Source of the DNA: CADEFX01 sp050260355
GTDB taxonomy: Bacteria; Pseudomonadota; Alphaproteobacteria; Rhizobiales; Hyphomicrobiaceae
DNA length: 64,000 nucleotides
Direction: 5' to 3'
NCBI GenBank assembly: GCA_050260355.1
Contig: JBLNBZ010000083.1
Span: 16,485-80,484 of the forward strand
Position 1 is the stretch's first letter. Every line of letters begins with the position of its first letter. The position numbers and the translations under genes are program-made. Shown here one piece after another: positions 1 through 9,861 of the stretch. The notes beneath the pieces are model-generated. The model was not told the DNA's origin, ran no database searches, and saw only the letters and a program-made list of their open reading frames with translations.

Positions 1-400
1 CCTTGCCGAGATCCGGCAGCCGGCCGTACGCGGCCTCGATGATCCGGGCATCGGCCAGCTTCAACTGCTTGACGACATCCGTGACCCAGCCCTTGCCGAA
101 GCTCTCCCAGGCCAGCGCGTCGACACCGCGGGCGCCGAGCATGGTCCACATCGCCATCTCGTAGGCGCCGGTATCGGATGCCGGCACGATCGCGCACAGG
201 TAGTCCGCCGGCACCTGCAGAACCGCCTTCGTCTTGTCGATGGCGAGCTTCAGGCGTGCCTTGCCCTCCTTCGCCCTGTGCGAGCGGCCGAGGAACGCAT
301 TTTCGAGGGCTTTCAGGGACCAGCCGGGGCGCTTGGCGCACGGACCGGAGGAAAAGTGTGGATTAACCGGCCGCCTGGCCGGTTTCGCAGCAGTGCGCAT
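1..400 (-). CDS. serC: Phosphoserine aminotransferase SerC, N-terminal part (cut by window edge)
   Basis: PLP-dependent enzyme that converts 3-phosphohydroxypyruvate and glutamate to phosphoserine, the second step of serine synthesis, in the cytosol. The minus-strand frame from the ATG at 400 is open to base 1 and gives 133 residues. It begins MRTAAKPARRPVNPHFSSGP and continues with AKRPGWSL, FLGRSHRAKEGKARL, the substrate-loop stretch VPASDTGAYEMAMWTMLGAR and WESFGKGWVTDVVKQLKL, all typical of the alphaproteobacterial SerC type. The rest of the gene, including the PLP lysine, lies outside the window. A well-spaced promoter sits 56 bases upstream. In many relatives serA follows downstream, which cannot be checked here. 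Confidence 0.93.
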   Translation of the reverse strand, partial: MRTAAKPARRPVNPHFSSGPCAKRPGWSLKALENAFLGRSHRAKEGKARLKLAIDKTKAVLQVPADYLCAIVPASDTGAYEMAMWTMLGARGVDALAWESFGKGWVTDVVKQLKLADARIIEAAYGRLPDLGK

Positions 401-455
401 GGCATTCTACCCTTCCAGATAGTCGCCCCTCGGTGGGGAGGGGTGGCCCGCGGCG

Positions 456-484
456 GGGATAGAAAGAGATGCTCTTCAAGTCAA
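456..484 (-). promoter_or_regulatory. Probable sigma-70-type promoter of serC
   Basis: On the minus strand TTGACT (479-484) and TATCCC (456-461) are separated by exactly 17 bases. This puts the transcript start near 449, about 50 bases ahead of the serC ATG. The -35 element is near consensus and the -10 element is weak. Recognised by eye only. Confidence 0.5.
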
Positions 485-569
485 CTCACGACTTGACGCA
501 GCCTGTTTGGCGCAAGGGGGTCCGAGCTGTTCCCGCTCGAGTTTGCGGTGAAAGTCCTAGGGCGCGGTG

Positions 570-719
570 ATGATTACGATCAGTGTGGGTACGGTTGGCC
601 TTTCGGTGCTGGCGGCATTGCTGGCGCTGTTTGCGGTTGTGGGCGCGGCCAACGCGGTCCTGCTTTGGACCTTTCTCAAGTCCTGGGGCAAGGCGTTCGA
701 GAACAGCGACGTCGTCTAG
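570..719 (+). CDS. Small single-span membrane protein, unrecognised (49 aa)
   Basis: ATG at 570 (or GTG at 567) opens a 49-residue frame ending with TAG at 717-719. The product starts MITISVGTVGLSVLAALLAL and has one long hydrophobic segment (about residues 4-32, rich in Leu, Ala and Val) followed by a short charged tail, SWGKAFENSDVV. The composition and the clean membrane span argue that it is a real small inner-membrane protein. No strong ribosome binding site is visible; a weak AGGG lies upstream. It is divergent from serC and convergent with the outer membrane protein gene. I do not recognise a family. Confidence 0.45.
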   Translation: MITISVGTVGLSVLAALLALFAVVGAANAVLLWTFLKSWGKAFENSDVV

Positions 720-724
720 CCTCG

Positions 725-756
725 AAAAACAAAAAGGCGGGCCCGAACGACCCGCC
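725..756 (-). terminator. Rho-independent terminator of the outer membrane protein gene
   Basis: Read on the minus strand, GGCGGG (751-756) pairs with CCCGCC (736-741) around a 9-base loop, and is followed by a run of T residues broken by a single G (725-735). It lies about 40 bases after the stop codon of the minus-strand beta-barrel gene. Confidence 0.75.
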
Positions 757-795
757 CCGCCGACACGGAACTTCGCGCTGCTGAGGTTCCCCGGC

Positions 796-1647
796 TTACC
801 AGACGTTCCAGCGCAGCCCCGCGCGGATCTCATGATCGAACGTATCGCCGATGGTGAGGCGGCTGCTCGCGCCGTTGAGCGGCGTCGACATATCCACCGA
901 GCCCAGCCACGTGAAGCGGTAGCTGATGTCGACCACCGTCCCGGGCGACAGGTCCCAGGCGATGCCGGCCATCGCCGCAGCGGCCGGCGCGACCTGGTGC
1001 GACTTGGACTGGCCGGACCACGAGTTGTCGTCCCTCGCCCCGTCGCCGTCCGTGTCCTCGTTCGTGATGTGCCGCCGGTCCAGGCTGCGCACGGCGAACC
1101 CGGCGCCCACGCCGATGTAGGGCGTTATTCCGGTCCCACGTGGCGTCAGATCCCAGTACAGGTTCGCCAGCGTGACGAAGTCGTGAACCTGCGTCTGCTC
1201 CCACGTATGGAAATTGACGTTGTTGCCAAGAGCACTCGTATAGCTGCCGAACTGGTCGACCTTGATATCGTTCTGGCTGCGCGCATCGACCGTGATGTCG
1301 CCCCTCAGCCGCGGCGTGATGTAGAGGCCGACGCCGGCACCGCCCGCGAAGAACGTATCGAAGTCCTTGTTGAACCAGGCGGAGCTGATCCCCAAAGGCG
1401 GAGATGACGGATCGGCCGGATTGCCATACACCAGCCCACGCTCCGTCACGTCCGGCTCTTGCCCGAGCCCGATGCCGATGTCTGCGCGCACGTACCAGCG
1501 GAACTGATCCACGACCGGGATCGGCGCCGGCACCGGCACGGCGGCGCGCTCCCTGATGACGCCACGGTCCAGATCAGCGGCCTGCACCGGCGCAGCGATG
1601 GCAACAACCGCAAGGCCGGCCCACAGGCAAGCGTGCTTCAATCTCAT
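796..1647 (-). CDS. Outer membrane beta-barrel protein (Omp25/31-like)
   Basis: A 283-residue protein with an N-terminal signal peptide (MRLKHACLWAGLAVVAIAA, cleavage probably after VQAA), then alternating amphipathic strands such as FRWYVRADIGIGLG, GAGVGLYITPRLRGDITVDAR and ITPYIGVGAGFAVRSL. It ends in the aromatic C-terminal strand RAGLRWNVW, the kind of signal read by the BAM complex. The role is likely structural or porin-like in the outer membrane; the exact function is not known. I chose the ATG at 1647 because a signal peptide follows directly and GGGGGAT lies about 10 bases upstream; the frame is open to 1743. A relic of a second copy lies just upstream at 1864-1962. Confidence 0.82.
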   Translation of the reverse strand: MRLKHACLWAGLAVVAIAAPVQAADLDRGVIRERAAVPVPAPIPVVDQFRWYVRADIGIGLGQEPDVTERGLVYGNPADPSSPPLGISSAWFNKDFDTFFAGGAGVGLYITPRLRGDITVDARSQNDIKVDQFGSYTSALGNNVNFHTWEQTQVHDFVTLANLYWDLTPRGTGITPYIGVGAGFAVRSLDRRHITNEDTDGDGARDDNSWSGQSKSHQVAPAAAAMAGIAWDLSPGTVVDISYRFTWLGSVDMSTPLNGASSRLTIGDTFDHEIRAGLRWNVW

Positions 1648-1863
1648 GGCTCGTGCATCCCCCATGTCGGCAGCGCGGACGCTGATGCGCCCGCGCTCCA
1701 GTGTTGAGATCGAGAGGTCCGCAAACGCACCCGCCCGCACCAAGCACGGACCTCCCGATCACCACACGGGCCGATCCCCCGTCTGGCACTCCGGCGGAAA
1801 GCACCGCCGCTACTGTCAACCCATGGGAAAGCGAAGCGTGCCCCGCCCCCCTTACTCGTTCGC

Positions 1864-1962
1864 TCACCAGCGAATGCCGTAGCGCAGGCCGACGCGGAAC
1901 TCGTGCGCGATGTTCTCGAGCGTGTCTGCGTTGATCGCCGTATCGTAGGCGACGGGCGCCGC
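1864..1962 (-). pseudogene. C-terminal relic of a second outer membrane beta-barrel gene
   Basis: The minus strand encodes 32 residues ending DTLENIAHEFRVGLRYGIRW and a TGA (1864-1866). This aligns with the last strand of the intact neighbour, DTFDHEIRAGLRWNVW: same spacing, same HEF/HEI and VGLR/AGLR core, and a terminal Trp. An in-frame TGA at 1963-1965 closes the frame immediately upstream, and nothing beta-barrel-like precedes it. It is best read as the remnant of a tandem duplicate that lost its 5' part. Confidence 0.65.
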
Positions 1963-2183
1963 TCAATCGGGTAGATCGCTATCCGGTTGCAGGGCTATTC
2001 GCGACACAACCTGCCTCAGCGAGTACTATGCGGCACAAGGCTTAAGAGAGATTTAAATCGCGGCCCGTTTCGACACTCCGCAGCGCGGCGCGGTGTCCCG
2101 CAACGGAATCCCGCGCCCGCGCCGCCGGGCATTGGCTCGGCCGCGGCTGTCGAGACGACGCGTCAGGCTGCAGTTCGCCGCTC

Positions 2184-3542
2184 TTACGCCGCGTGCGCGG
2201 CCTCGGTCACCGCGTCGACGATCTCGCCGACCACCGACGACACGAGCCCCTCGTCGTCACCCTCCGCCATCACGCGGATCACGGGCTCGGTGCCCGACGG
2301 GCGGATGACCACGCGGCCCGCCTCGCCGAGCCTCGCCTTGGCCCCCTCGATGGCGCGGCGCACGCGCAGATCCTCGAGCGGCTGGCCGTTGGCGTAGCGC
2401 ACGTTCTTCAGAATCTGGGGAAGCGGCTTGAAGCGATTGCAGACCTCGCTCACCGGCTTGCCGGTCGACACCACTGTCGCCAACACCTGCAGGGCCGACA
2501 CGAGCCCGTCGCCCGTCGTCGTGAAGTCCGACAGAACGATGTGGCCCGACTGCTCGCCACCGATGTTGTAGCCGTGCTTGCGCATGTGCTCGACCACGTA
2601 GCGGTCGCCCACCGCGGTTCGCGCCAGCGTCAGCCCGAGGCCATGCAGATAGCGCTCGAGCCCGAGATTGGACATGACCGTTGCCACGATGCCGCCGCCG
2701 GCGAGGCGGCCACGCGCGTGCCAGCTCTCCGCGATCACGGCCATGATCTGATCGCCATCGACGATGCGCGCCTTCTCATCGATGATGACGACGCGGTCGG
2801 CATCGCCATCGAGCGCGATACCGATGTCGGCCCGCAGCTCGCGAACCTTGTCGCACAGCGCCTCGGGCGCGGTCGATCCGCACTTCAGGTTGATGTTGCG
2901 GCCGTTCGGCTCGACACCGATCTTGATGACCTCCGCGCCGAGCTCCCACAGCGCTTCCGGCGCCACCTTGTAGCTCGCACCGTTGGCGCAGTCGATGACG
3001 ATGCGCAGCCCGTCGAGGCGCAGCTCGCGCGGCAGCGTCCGCTTGGCGAACTCGATGTAGCGCTCCTGCGCGCTCTCCACGCGCGTGGCCCGGCCGATCT
3101 TGTCGGCTTCCGCCAGCAGCATCTTGCTGTCGGTGTCGATCAGCCGCTCGATCTCCTGCTCGGTCTCGTCCGACAGCTTGTAGCCGTCGGGATCGAAGAA
3201 CTTGATGCCGTTGTCGTCATAGGGGTTGTGCGAGGCCGAGATCATCACGCCGAGATCCGCGCGCAGCGAGCGCGTCAGCATGGCCACGGCGGGCGTGGGC
3301 ATCGGCCCCAGCAGAAACACGTCCATGCCCACGGCAGTGAAGCCTGACATCAGGGCGGACTCGATCATGTAGCCCGATAGCCGCGTGTCCTTGCCGATCA
3401 CCACCCGATGGCGATGCGTGCCGCCGTTGCGCGAGAAGACGCGGCCGGCCGCCATGCCGACCTTGAGCGCCACCTCCGACGTCATCGGCTGGCGGTTGGC
3501 GAGACCGCGGATCCCGTCCGTGCCGAAATAGCGCGATGTCAT
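2184..3542 (-). CDS. glmM: Phosphoglucosamine mutase GlmM
   Basis: Interconverts glucosamine-6-phosphate and glucosamine-1-phosphate, the step before UDP-GlcNAc synthesis for peptidoglycan and LPS. The 452-residue length is normal. MTSRYFGTDGIRG opens the protein. The phosphoserine active site ISASHNP is at about 101-107 (Ser104), the metal loop DGDADR at 245-250, and the phosphate-binding loop RPSGTEP near the C-terminus. The start at 3542 has an AGGAGAGG ribosome binding site; the longer frame to 3584 has none. It is the last gene of the tilS-ftsH-folP-glmM series, separated from folP by about 230 bases. Confidence 0.97.
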   Translation of the reverse strand: MTSRYFGTDGIRGLANRQPMTSEVALKVGMAAGRVFSRNGGTHRHRVVIGKDTRLSGYMIESALMSGFTAVGMDVFLLGPMPTPAVAMLTRSLRADLGVMISASHNPYDDNGIKFFDPDGYKLSDETEQEIERLIDTDSKMLLAEADKIGRATRVESAQERYIEFAKRTLPRELRLDGLRIVIDCANGASYKVAPEALWELGAEVIKIGVEPNGRNINLKCGSTAPEALCDKVRELRADIGIALDGDADRVVIIDEKARIVDGDQIMAVIAESWHARGRLAGGGIVATVMSNLGLERYLHGLGLTLARTAVGDRYVVEHMRKHGYNIGGEQSGHIVLSDFTTTGDGLVSALQVLATVVSTGKPVSEVCNRFKPLPQILKNVRYANGQPLEDLRVRRAIEGAKARLGEAGRVVIRPSGTEPVIRVMAEGDDEGLVSSVVGEIVDAVTEAAHAA

Positions 3543-3769
3543 GTTGATCCCTCTCCTGACGCTCCTCGTCAGTTGCCGCAGCATTGCCCCGTCCTGCCTT
3601 CTTGGCCGTTAACGACTGATGTTACGGCCCTACGAGCAAGCATCACGCCAACCGGTACGCGCCAGGACGCGACTCGCGACGGCATTTCCCCACTGCATCA
3701 GTTGCATATCGCAGACCGCAGACGCAAGAGTGAGGTACCGCAATATTCCGCCCACCGAGCCGGATGGGC

Positions 3770-4858
3770 TCATGCCGAGCCCAACGTCGCCGCCTGCCAG
3801 ATGATGAGCGCCTGCCGGGTTGCGGCGACATCGTGCACGCGCAGAATATGCGCCCCCTGCATGGCTCCAGCCAGCGCCGCCGCGACGGAGCCCGGCACCC
3901 GATCGGTCGGATCCACCGCCCCGGTCAGCGCTCCGATGAAGCTCTTGCGCGAGGCTCCCAGCATCAGCGGCACGCCAAGGCCGTGCAGCAGGCTGAGCCC
4001 GGACAGCAACTCGAGGTTATGCGCGGCCGCTTTGCCGAAGCCGATGCCTGGATCGATGATCAGGCGATCGCGCGAGATGCCGGCCCTCAGGCACGCTTCC
4101 ACGCGCGCTTCCAGCACATCGTAAACATCGAGCAGAACGTTGTCGTACTTGGGATCGCGCTGCATGGTGCGCGGGTCCCCCTGTGCGTGCATCAGCACCA
4201 CAGGCAGTCGCGTCTCGGCGGCGACACGCATGCTCATGGCGTCGTGCTGCAGGGCGGAGATGTCGTTGAGGATGTGCACGCCCGCCAGTGCCGCCCGCCG
4301 CATCACCTCGGCCTTGCGCGTATCGATCGAAAGCCTGGCGCGCGTGCGCCCCACCAGGCCCTCGATGACCGGCATGACACGGCGCAGCTCCTCGCCCAGC
4401 GACACGGGCTCCGCTCCGGGCCGCGTCGACTCCCCGCCGATATCGAGAATATCGGCGCCCTCCTCCTCCAGCTTCAGGGCGTGCGCGATGGCCGACTCTG
4501 CCGTGAGATGGCTTCCGCCGTCAGCGAAGCTGTCGGGCGTGACATTGACGATGCCCATGATGCGCGGCCGATCGAGACTGAGGCCGGCGATCGCGCCGCG
4601 TGGCGCTGCGAGATTTTTCAGAATGCTGTTGCAGCGGCGGACGACGGGCGCTGGCTGCCCCGCCACGAACTCGGCCACGTCCTCGAGCGACAGCACGCGC
4701 CGGTCCGACCACCCCGGTCCTCGCTGCGTGATCTCCAGCGCGGCGAACACGACATCGTCCCGGTTGGCGAGGCGCAGCACCCGGTCGGGTGCTGCATTGA
4801 TCCGTCCGGGCGGGCTCGTCACGCGCCCCAGCGGCCGCAAATAGACGCTTCCGCTCAT
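3770..4858 (-). CDS. folP: Dihydropteroate synthase FolP with N-terminal extension
   Basis: Condenses p-aminobenzoate with hydroxymethyl-dihydropterin pyrophosphate to form dihydropteroate in folate synthesis; this is the sulfonamide target. The core begins at about residue 98 with IMGIVNVTPDSFADGG, followed by DILDIGGESTRPGAEPV, the LSIDTRKAEV strand and the IDPGIGFGK segment. Typical DHPS proteins have about 280 residues; this one has 362 because about 95 residues precede the barrel. The ATG at 4858 has AAGGAG upstream, so the extension is probably translated. It lies between ftsH and glmM, the same order as in E. coli. Confidence 0.95.
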   Translation of the reverse strand: MSGSVYLRPLGRVTSPPGRINAAPDRVLRLANRDDVVFAALEITQRGPGWSDRRVLSLEDVAEFVAGQPAPVVRRCNSILKNLAAPRGAIAGLSLDRPRIMGIVNVTPDSFADGGSHLTAESAIAHALKLEEEGADILDIGGESTRPGAEPVSLGEELRRVMPVIEGLVGRTRARLSIDTRKAEVMRRAALAGVHILNDISALQHDAMSMRVAAETRLPVVLMHAQGDPRTMQRDPKYDNVLLDVYDVLEARVEACLRAGISRDRLIIDPGIGFGKAAAHNLELLSGLSLLHGLGVPLMLGASRKSFIGALTGAVDPTDRVPGSVAAALAGAMQGAHILRVHDVAATRQALIIWQAATLGSA

Positions 4859-5117
4859 CTCCTGTCCGCTCCTTGGCGGGCCGCATCACCCTCAATCGCC
4901 CACGCGGCCCGAACCGATCCTCACGCCACTTGCCGATTTGGCCTCGGCAACGTGTGCAAGCTGTGCACCGTTCCCGCGCAGGATCAACAAAGTCGGATGC
5001 CAGCCAGTCTCACTACAGATGGGCAAATCCTTGGCCGCGTTGGCGCCGTCAACAGCGCAACGGCCATCGAGCGTGACCTGTGCAGTGCGTTGCCGAGCTT
5101 CACTCTAAGCAGAACGC
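4859..5117. other. Intergenic region between folP and ftsH
   Basis: The gap between folP and ftsH is about 330 bases. Apart from the ftsH terminator at 5119-5148 I see no gene, tRNA or repeat here. The folP promoter probably lies in this stretch, but no clear -35/-10 pair was found. Confidence 0.4.
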
Positions 5118-5118
5118 G

Positions 5119-5148
5119 CAAAAAACGCTGCGGCCCGTTGAGGCCGCA
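5119..5148 (-). terminator. Rho-independent terminator of ftsH
   Basis: On the minus strand TGCGGCC (5142-5148) and GGCCGCA (5129-5135) form a 7-bp stem with a 6-base loop. A run of six T residues (5120-5125) follows 3 bases later. It stands about 40 bases after the ftsH stop codon. Confidence 0.85.
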
Positions 5149-5185
5149 ACGCACAAATTCGCCAGCGTCACAAATGCAGTAACCG

Positions 5186-7117
<1,932 letters not shown>

Positions 7118-7212
7118 GAGGCTCCCTTCCTGGTGGAACCGGGTAGACATGCTGCCTACCGCCCCGGCCCGTCCGCCACGGGCCGCGGGTTCGTCCCACA
7201 AGTGCGACTTGT

Positions 7213-7241
7213 AACATAGGGTCGTACAGGAAATTTGCCAA
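7213..7241 (-). promoter_or_regulatory. Probable promoter of ftsH
   Basis: On the minus strand TTGGCA (7236-7241), a 17-base spacer and TATGTT (7213-7218) match the housekeeping promoter pattern. Transcription would begin near 7206, giving an ftsH leader of about 90 bases. This supports the ATG at 7117 over upstream starts. Confidence 0.6.
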
Positions 7242-7286
7242 CAATTGGGGTATGGCGATTTGCTAGCCCTTTAGTACTCTGCCGGC

Positions 7287-8675
7287 CTAAAGTGTCCTCT
7301 GCAACGAAGCAGATGCAATAAAGCGGGCCGAAAGGCCGCCCGAGCCACGCATCACCAGACCCAGGCTCGGAACCCCCAGGAGACGCCCTTCCCGCCAGAA
7401 CGACGGCAGGGTCTCGACCGCGCCCTCCGGCGCATCGAGCCCGGCCAGCTCATTGATCCGGCCCTCCTCCTCCGCCGGCAGCCTGCGGCGATCGGCCCCG
7501 AGCGCCCGCACCTGTACGGAAGAAGGCACCTCGACTGTCGCAGACACAGCAAAGCGCCCGTCCCAGACCCGCTCGGTGCCAGGTTCCAGATCGAGCGCCG
7601 GCAAGCCGCTGCGCCACAGCTCCCGCCAAACGCGCACCGGCCCATCGCCCTCTCGCTCCACGCGGCAGCCGCCGAGCGTCGTCGCTACACGGCCGCCGGT
7701 GCCGGCGCTCAACTGTTCCGCCAGCGCCTCGATCTGGGACAGCTGCGGCGGCGCCGCTGAGCCTCCATAGGCCCCGAGCAGCACCGCCAGCGTGCGCACC
7801 CGGTAATCCTCAGGGTAAGCCTCGAACAGGCGCGGAGCGATCTCGCCGTAAAGCCCCCAGTGCCAGCACACCACGTCGCGCAGCACGTCGTCCATTGCCG
7901 ACACCACCGCGCTGCGGGCCCGCGCCAGTCGGCGAGCGCTGCGCGCGATCTGCTCAGCGCCGACCCCTAGTCCATCGAGCACGGCGAGGGCCTGACGCAC
8001 GCGCACGCGCTCGAAGTCGTCCGAGCGGTTGCTCGGGTCGTCGCGCCAGGTGACACCTCTGGCCTCCAGTGCGGCGACGAGCCGCGCCTTCGGCACCCGC
8101 AGGAGCGGACGCAACAGCTCGCAGCGCGTCGGCTGCTCGCCCGGCGCCGTTTCCAGCGCGATACAGTCCCGCTCCCTGATGCCGCTCAGCCCGTCCAGAC
8201 CGCTGCCGCGCGCGAGTCGCATCAGAAACGTCTCGGCCTGATCGTCGGCATGGTGCGCCGTCACCAGCGCGCGTTTCGGCCGCCCTGATCCTGCCCGCGC
8301 CTCGGCATCCAGAAAGCTATTCATCAGCCGGTAGCGCGCCTCGCGCGCAGCCGCTTGCAGGCCCGACGCCGGCTTGGGGCCGATCCAGACAAGCGTGTCG
8401 TGCGGCAGCCCGAGCTTGCCCGCCTCGCGCGCCACCCAAGCGGCCTCGTCGGCCGATTCAGCGCGCAGCCGATGATCGACCGTCAGCACCCGCAGCGGCA
8501 CCTCGCCCATGCCCTGCCGTTCAGCCGTTCCCGGCTCGCGAAGCCATTCGGCCAACAGATGCATCAGCGCGACGCTATCGGCCCCGCCCGAGACGGCCAG
8601 CGCCAGCGGTCCCCTCAGCAGGGCAGCGAAGGTCGGCCGGATCTCTTCGAGCGTGAGGGGCTCAATCCGGCCCAT
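7287..8675 (-). CDS. tilS: tRNA(Ile)-lysidine synthase TilS
   Basis: Attaches lysine to C34 of the CAU-anticodon isoleucine tRNA, changing it to AUA reading; essential in most bacteria. The N-type ATP pyrophosphatase P-loop SGGADS is at residues 29-34, followed by LTVDHRLRAESADEA, VTAHHADDQAETFLMRLARGSGLDGLSG and the HADDQAET motif that defines the family. 462 residues, including C-terminal TilS domains. Six bases separate it from the upstream cpoB stop, so the two are probably cotranscribed. ftsH downstream has its own promoter. Confidence 0.95.
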   Translation of the reverse strand: MGRIEPLTLEEIRPTFAALLRGPLALAVSGGADSVALMHLLAEWLREPGTAERQGMGEVPLRVLTVDHRLRAESADEAAWVAREAGKLGLPHDTLVWIGPKPASGLQAAAREARYRLMNSFLDAEARAGSGRPKRALVTAHHADDQAETFLMRLARGSGLDGLSGIRERDCIALETAPGEQPTRCELLRPLLRVPKARLVAALEARGVTWRDDPSNRSDDFERVRVRQALAVLDGLGVGAEQIARSARRLARARSAVVSAMDDVLRDVVCWHWGLYGEIAPRLFEAYPEDYRVRTLAVLLGAYGGSAAPPQLSQIEALAEQLSAGTGGRVATTLGGCRVEREGDGPVRVWRELWRSGLPALDLEPGTERVWDGRFAVSATVEVPSSVQVRALGADRRRLPAEEEGRINELAGLDAPEGAVETLPSFWREGRLLGVPSLGLVMRGSGGLSARFIASASLQRTL

Positions 8676-8681
8676 TGCACG

Positions 8682-9713
8682 TCAGCAGCCAACGCGCTGG
8701 CGCACCACCTTGGCCTTGCTCTTGATGTCGGCTGAGGCGTTGGGATGTCTGGTGTCCAGCTCACTGAACAGAGCACAGTCCTTCTGGCCGAGCTGCTCCA
8801 GCGTCATGGCGAGCTTCAACAGGCTTCCCGGCACCTTGGAGCTGCCCTGGTAATTCTGCACCACTTTCAGGAAGGCCTGGGCGGCTTGCTTGTAGCGGCG
8901 CTGCACGTAAAGCGACTCGCCGAGCCAATACTGCGCGTCGGGGGCCAGCCGATCCTGCGGGTAGATGCGCAGGAACTCCTCGAACGCCACCTCGGCCGCC
9001 CCGTAGTCCTGCTGCAACAGGTATCCGTAGGCCGTCTCGTAAAGCTCCTTCGGATTGCCCGCGTGGCCCGAGGCCGGCGCAGCGGATGCGGTCCGATCCT
9101 CCTCCGGCTGCGTATCGATCATGCGCCCGATCGGGTCGCGGCCACCTCCAGGCGTTACCGTCGTCGAGCCGAATCCGCCGCCGGCCGGCGGCCGCCCGGC
9201 ATTGGCAGCAAGGTCGCCGGGGCGGGCCAACTCGGGCACGGGATCACGCCCTGGCGGCGGGCCGGCGTCGGTCCTGCGGCCGGCCATCTGGCGCACTTGC
9301 TCGGCCAACTGCTCGAGCTGATTGGTCAGCGCGCGAATCTGCGTCTCCAGGCTGTCGATGCGGGCCTGATCGACGTCGCCGAGCTGACCGCCGCGGGGCA
9401 CTGGCGCCGCGGCGCCCGAGGACCCTGGCGATTTGGCCAGCGATTCGAGCGTCCCGAGCGCCACCTGCATGTCGACAATCTGCTCCTCGAGCTGCTCGAC
9501 CCTTTGCCGGAGCTGAGCCTCGCTGCCTCCGCGGCCTGCCGCCTGATCCTCCTTGGCCGCGGGACGAGCAGTCGCCGCAGGCGCCTTGGCGGGCGGCCTC
9601 TGCTGCGCCGCCGACGATTGGCCGAATGTCTGCTGGCCCAGCGCGGGCGCGGCCAACAGCGCGACGAGAGCAACCGCTCCGCCCGCCAGCCCGGATCGCG
9701 TTCTGCCCCACAT
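8682..9713 (-). CDS. cpoB: Cell division coordinator CpoB (YbgF), Tol-Pal associated
   Basis: Periplasmic protein that links the Tol-Pal machine with peptidoglycan synthesis during constriction. 343 residues from the ATG at 9713. A signal peptide (GLAGGAVALVALLAAPALG) is followed by a coiled-coil segment with LRQRVEQLEEQIVDMQ and IDSLETQIRALTNQLEQLAEQVRQM. The C-terminal third has TPR repeats starting at KELYETAYGYLLQQDYGAAE, with YPQDRLAPDAQYWLGESLY and the typical FLKVVQNYQGSSKVPGSLLK. The frame runs on to 9824, but the signal peptide favours 9713. It sits after pal and its paralogue, as expected for ybgF. Confidence 0.92.
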   Translation of the reverse strand: MWGRTRSGLAGGAVALVALLAAPALGQQTFGQSSAAQQRPPAKAPAATARPAAKEDQAAGRGGSEAQLRQRVEQLEEQIVDMQVALGTLESLAKSPGSSGAAAPVPRGGQLGDVDQARIDSLETQIRALTNQLEQLAEQVRQMAGRRTDAGPPPGRDPVPELARPGDLAANAGRPPAGGGFGSTTVTPGGGRDPIGRMIDTQPEEDRTASAAPASGHAGNPKELYETAYGYLLQQDYGAAEVAFEEFLRIYPQDRLAPDAQYWLGESLYVQRRYKQAAQAFLKVVQNYQGSSKVPGSLLKLAMTLEQLGQKDCALFSELDTRHPNASADIKSKAKVVRQRVGC

Positions 9714-9861
9714 GCGATTGAGTTCCACGCTGCGTTTGGCTGCTGGTGCCGGGATGCTCTCGGCCTGCCGCCGGGTCCCGGATCGAAGTGACCTAGACTT
9801 CCTGCGTTCTCCGAAGCTTGTCAATCGCGCCGCCGGCCCTTCTTGCGCTTATCCGAATGAG

